Positions 7,273 to 9,623 of a DNA stretch of 9,623 bases are shown piece by piece. The notes beneath the pieces are model-generated. The model made no database searches. It had not been told where the DNA came from and saw only the letters and a list, made by a program, of their open reading frames with translations. The DNA lies in the NCBI GenBank assembly GCA_003155565.1, contig PMDM01000113.1:1-9623 (forward strand), written 5' to 3'. Source of the DNA: Methylococcaceae bacterium. GTDB lineage: Bacteria; Pseudomonadota; Gammaproteobacteria; Methylococcales; Methylomonadaceae. A program made the translations under genes and the position numbers. Position 1 is the first letter of the stretch; the number at the start of each line of letters is the position of its first letter.

Positions 7273-9063
7273 ATGACATTGAGCAAAACTTTAGCTGGCT
7301 TTGGAGTGTTGGCATTAGTTATCCAACTTTCTGTTGCCGGGGACAATTCTGATACCAATAATCAAGCTGTGACTCCATCTCTGCCTAATGGAATTTCCAG
7401 TGGCGATACCACGCAGACATCAACCGTATTGTGGACGCGTAGCGCAATAACAGGCGATGTACGCTTTCAAGTCAAAGGTGGTGATGGTGTGGTTCTTGAT
7501 AACACAGTAACGGTCAAAAATCCTCTGAAGCCAATCAAAATAGACGTTGACCATTTAGCGTCTGGCGAAAAATACACTTATAAGGTCACCGGTCTAGATG
7601 GACAATCCCTAAAAGGCACATTCAAGACGGCAGCTGAACCTAATTCCGATGAAGGCTTAAGTTTCGGCGTTTCTGGCGACTGGCGTGGCGAACTGGCTCC
7701 GTATCCCGCTATCAAGAATGTGGACAGTAAAAGCCTGGATTTTTTCGTCAAGCTGGGTGATACGATTTATGCGGATATTGCCAGTCCTGCCGTCCCAACA
7801 GGTCAAGCAAGGACACTGGCAGAATACCGCACAAAACACCAGGAAGTCTATGCCAGCCATACGGGCATCAATAGCTTTGCCGATCTACAAAAAGACGTCT
7901 CGATATTTTCAACGATTGACGACCATGAAGTCATCAACGATTTTGCTGGCGGTACGGCAGCGGCAAATGACCCACGATTTTCTACAACAACTGGACTGGT
8001 TAATCAGACGGCACTTTATAAAAACGGCTTACAGGCTTTTGTTGAATACAATGCGATCAAAAACAAACGCAATCCATTCACAGGCGACAACTTGACGGAT
8101 GGCCGCCCGGACTTATACCGCTCACAACGCTATGGTAGCATTGCCGGGGTTTACATTCTGGATGCCCGTTCATTCAGAAACCAAGAACTGCCTGGCGTTG
8201 GCAATATTACCGATCCTGCACAAATCGGAAGTTTTATCGCACGATCATTCGATGCGGGGAAAACCAATACGCGGACTATGCTGGGGCAAAAGCAAATGGC
8301 ACAGCTTAAAGCGGATTTATTGGCCGCCCAAAATGACGGCATCATCTGGAAATTTGTGGTACTGCCTGAGCCTATCCAAAACATGGGTGTATTGGGTGCA
8401 TCTGACCGTTATGAAGGCTATGCGTCGGAGCGATCAGAATTGTTGGGGTTTATAGACGAACAGGCCATCAAGAATGTCGTTTTTATCGCAGCTGATATTC
8501 ATGGCACGGTGATTAACGATTTAACTTACCAGCGCCGTGAAGATGTATTAAAGGCACTGGTAACTTCAGGCAATCCATTGACAGCACCTCAGCGAATGAC
8601 ATCCGCTTTTGAAATCACAACTGGCTCCGTCGCTTTTGACCCTGCCTTTGGCGATGCGGTGACAAGGTTACTGGCTTTCGTGCCTGGAGGACAAACCGTC
8701 CTGGATCAATTGCTGGCTTCGGTCAATGTGAACAATCTCGACGAATTTAAACAACTGCCGAAGACGGTCAAAAATACCGCAATGCAAGCCTTGATCGACC
8801 AACAGTTGAGCAACCTGGGTTACACGCCGATTGGTTTACAGGACAACAACCTGATTAAAGCGAAGCTGAAACAAGGCAGCAATGCAGCCTTATTTTCTTT
8901 TGGCTGGACGCGCTTTGATATCGTACCTGAAAGCCATACCTTGAAAATAACGACGTATGGCATAGAACCTTATACGGTTCAAAATCTGGCTGACAACAGT
9001 GCTGAGGTCATTAGTCGTAAGCCTGAAATTGTCAGTCAATTGCTGGTTTCTCCACAATATTAG
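7273..9063 (+). CDS. phoD: PhoD-like exported alkaline phosphatase / phosphodiesterase
   Basis: Releases phosphate from phosphomonoesters or phosphodiesters outside the cytoplasm. The 596 residues start with a Sec-type signal peptide (hydrophobic core about 8-21, cleavage probably near LSVA). There is no twin-arginine motif, although many PhoD enzymes use Tat. The PhoD N-terminal domain follows, with NGISSGDTTQTSTVLWTR (39-56). The metallophosphatase domain carries GDWRGE (135-140), KLGDTIYAD (160-168), TIDDHEV (214-220), LDARSFRNQ (297-305) and AADIHG (406-411), so the metal-binding aspartates and histidines are in place. The protein contains no cysteine. The Fe(III)-coordinating cysteine described for Bacillus PhoD is therefore absent, and this belongs to a PhoD-like branch with a different metal centre or ligand (inference). 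A region around 425-535 rich in short helices has no counterpart I can name. GGAG (7262-7265) is correctly placed for ATG 7273. A Pho box upstream indicates PhoB control. I see no terminator after the stop. Confidence 0.93.
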   Translation: MTLSKTLAGFGVLALVIQLSVAGDNSDTNNQAVTPSLPNGISSGDTTQTSTVLWTRSAITGDVRFQVKGGDGVVLDNTVTVKNPLKPIKIDVDHLASGEKYTYKVTGLDGQSLKGTFKTAAEPNSDEGLSFGVSGDWRGELAPYPAIKNVDSKSLDFFVKLGDTIYADIASPAVPTGQARTLAEYRTKHQEVYASHTGINSFADLQKDVSIFSTIDDHEVINDFAGGTAAANDPRFSTTTGLVNQTALYKNGLQAFVEYNAIKNKRNPFTGDNLTDGRPDLYRSQRYGSIAGVYILDARSFRNQELPGVGNITDPAQIGSFIARSFDAGKTNTRTMLGQKQMAQLKADLLAAQNDGIIWKFVVLPEPIQNMGVLGASDRYEGYASERSELLGFIDEQAIKNVVFIAADIHGTVINDLTYQRREDVLKALVTSGNPLTAPQRMTSAFEITTGSVAFDPAFGDAVTRLLAFVPGGQTVLDQLLASVNVNNLDEFKQLPKTVKNTAMQALIDQQLSNLGYTPIGLQDNNLIKAKLKQGSNAALFSFGWTRFDIVPESHTLKITTYGIEPYTVQNLADNSAEVISRKPEIVSQLLVSPQY

Positions 9064-9099
9064 TTGGTCTAAAAATCTGTCAAAATAACTGACTCTAAT

Positions 9100-9144
9100 T
9101 CTTCATCGTGCTGTAACTACGTTTTCATATTGCGGGTCTATGGT
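9100..9144 (+). promoter_or_regulatory. Pho box and -10 of the 5'-nucleotidase gene
   Basis: TCTTCAT (9100-9106), CTGTAAC (9111-9117) and TTTTCAT (9122-9128) repeat on an exact 11-bp period. The -10-like TATGGT (9139-9144) follows after 10 bases, as at the glycosyltransferase promoter. The 16-base stretch TTCATCGTGCTGTAAC differs at only two positions from the corresponding stretch upstream of the glycosyltransferase. A further half-site, CTGTCAA (9077-9083), lies upstream, slightly out of phase. Confidence 0.82.
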
Positions 9145-9195
9145 AGAGATCGTTCGTTACCGGGCTGATTAAGCAATTATCAATTTTTCCTAGTG

Positions 9196-9240
9196 AATAG
9201 CAATCTGCGACAAAGTAAATCTACACAAATCTTTGCTATT
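9196..9240 (+). other. Stem-loop in the long 5' leader of the 5'-nucleotidase gene
   Basis: AATAGCAA (9196-9203) is the exact complement of TTGCTATT (9233-9240), with 29 bases between. The predicted leader from the Pho promoter to the start codon is about 130 bases, much longer than for the other two Pho genes. I recognise no riboswitch; a role in translation or mRNA stability is possible. Confidence 0.35.
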
Positions 9241-9279
9241 GCCACTAATTATTACTACATAAGAATGGAGGAGCAACCC

Positions 9280-9623
9280 ATGAAAATAAGACAAATCGCC
9301 AGTGGCATAGCATTAATACTTTCTTTTACGAGTGTTTGCCAAGCCTTTGAGAGTAAACAAGAACATGAAAGGCCAAAACCACCCGTTACCGTCAAAATAG
9401 TAGCCATAAATGATTTTCACGGGCAATTAGAATCTCCGGAAACAACCTTACGCAATGTGCCTGCAACACCAACGTTGCCCAGTCCGGATTGGATAGCCGG
9501 TTATATCGCCGACCTTAAGAGTAAAAACCCTAACACTGCGTTTGTTTCAGCAGGCGACCTTATCGGTGCGACACCTTTGGTATCGGCCCTGTTCCACGAC
9601 GAAGGCACCATCGAAACCATGAA
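9280..9623 (+). CDS. Exported 5'-nucleotidase / metallophosphatase (UshA family), C-terminus beyond window
   Basis: Dephosphorylates extracellular nucleotides, and in some members UDP-sugars, to feed phosphate uptake. The first 114 codons are visible. A Sec signal peptide occupies about 1-22 (SVCQA before FES is the likely cleavage site), so the enzyme should be periplasmic or outside the cell. The calcineurin-like domain begins with NDFHGQ (44-49), the first metal-binding motif, followed by SAGDLIGATPLVSALFHDEGT (90-110) with the second metal-binding aspartate, D93. These motifs are typical of the bifunctional nucleotidase/cyclic-phosphodiesterase UshA group. The C-terminal substrate-binding domain cannot be checked. 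GGAGGAG (9267-9273) is well placed for ATG 9280. Its own Pho box and the neighbouring phoD gene indicate phosphate-starvation control. I leave the symbol empty because UshA, YfkN and CpdB-type relatives cannot be separated on this fragment. Confidence 0.92.
   Translation, partial: MKIRQIASGIALILSFTSVCQAFESKQEHERPKPPVTVKIVAINDFHGQLESPETTLRNVPATPTLPSPDWIAGYIADLKSKNPNTAFVSAGDLIGATPLVSALFHDEGTIETM

Noticed and set aside
6606..8455. Open frames overlapping the glycosyltransferase and phoD genes in other frames
   Set aside because: Both overlapped genes have complete family motifs; the alternatives have none.

Overview
The window looks like chromosomal DNA of a moderately low-GC gammaproteobacterium. 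The evidence is indirect: an FliA-type flagellin promoter, PhoB-type boxes and proteobacterial protein families. The 144-residue membrane protein with a VDLR...SRFYIVLFVGKDRR core reminds me of small proteins seen in methanotrophs and relatives, but this placement is inference. Every gene left of about 5.1 kb is on the minus strand, and every gene right of about 5.5 kb is on the plus strand.

Left part (1-2676, minus). A diguanylate cyclase with an intact GGEEF active site and I-site runs off the left edge. After a 476-base gap come a small conserved membrane protein, a heavily deleted flagellin relic and a multi-pass membrane protein of unknown function. The relic still has a near-consensus sigma-28 promoter and a hairpin terminator. 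It is flanked by direct repeats of 53-54 bp, one of which is the 3' end of the upstream membrane-protein gene.

Middle (2677-5515). A 633-base gene-free stretch holds a MITE-like element with 19-bp terminal inverted repeats and two strong palindromes. Next is a complete cytoplasmic beta-glucuronidase of glycoside hydrolase family 2 (minus strand), with both catalytic glutamates and the NxK glucuronate motif, and no transporter or regulator beside it.

Right part (5516-9623, plus) is a phosphate-starvation island. It holds the 3' remnant of a phytase/esterase-like protein with its terminator, a GT4 glycosyltransferase, a complete exported PhoD-like phosphatase and the start of an exported 5'-nucleotidase. 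Each of the last three genes has its own upstream array of three 7-bp PhoB half-sites on an 11-bp period. In two of the three, a -10-like hexamer follows exactly 10 bases later. I infer that phosphate limitation switches on two phosphoester-cleaving enzymes, plus a glycosyltransferase that may make phosphorus-free glycolipids to replace phospholipids.

I saw no tRNA, rRNA, CRISPR array, transposase gene or plasmid or phage functions.
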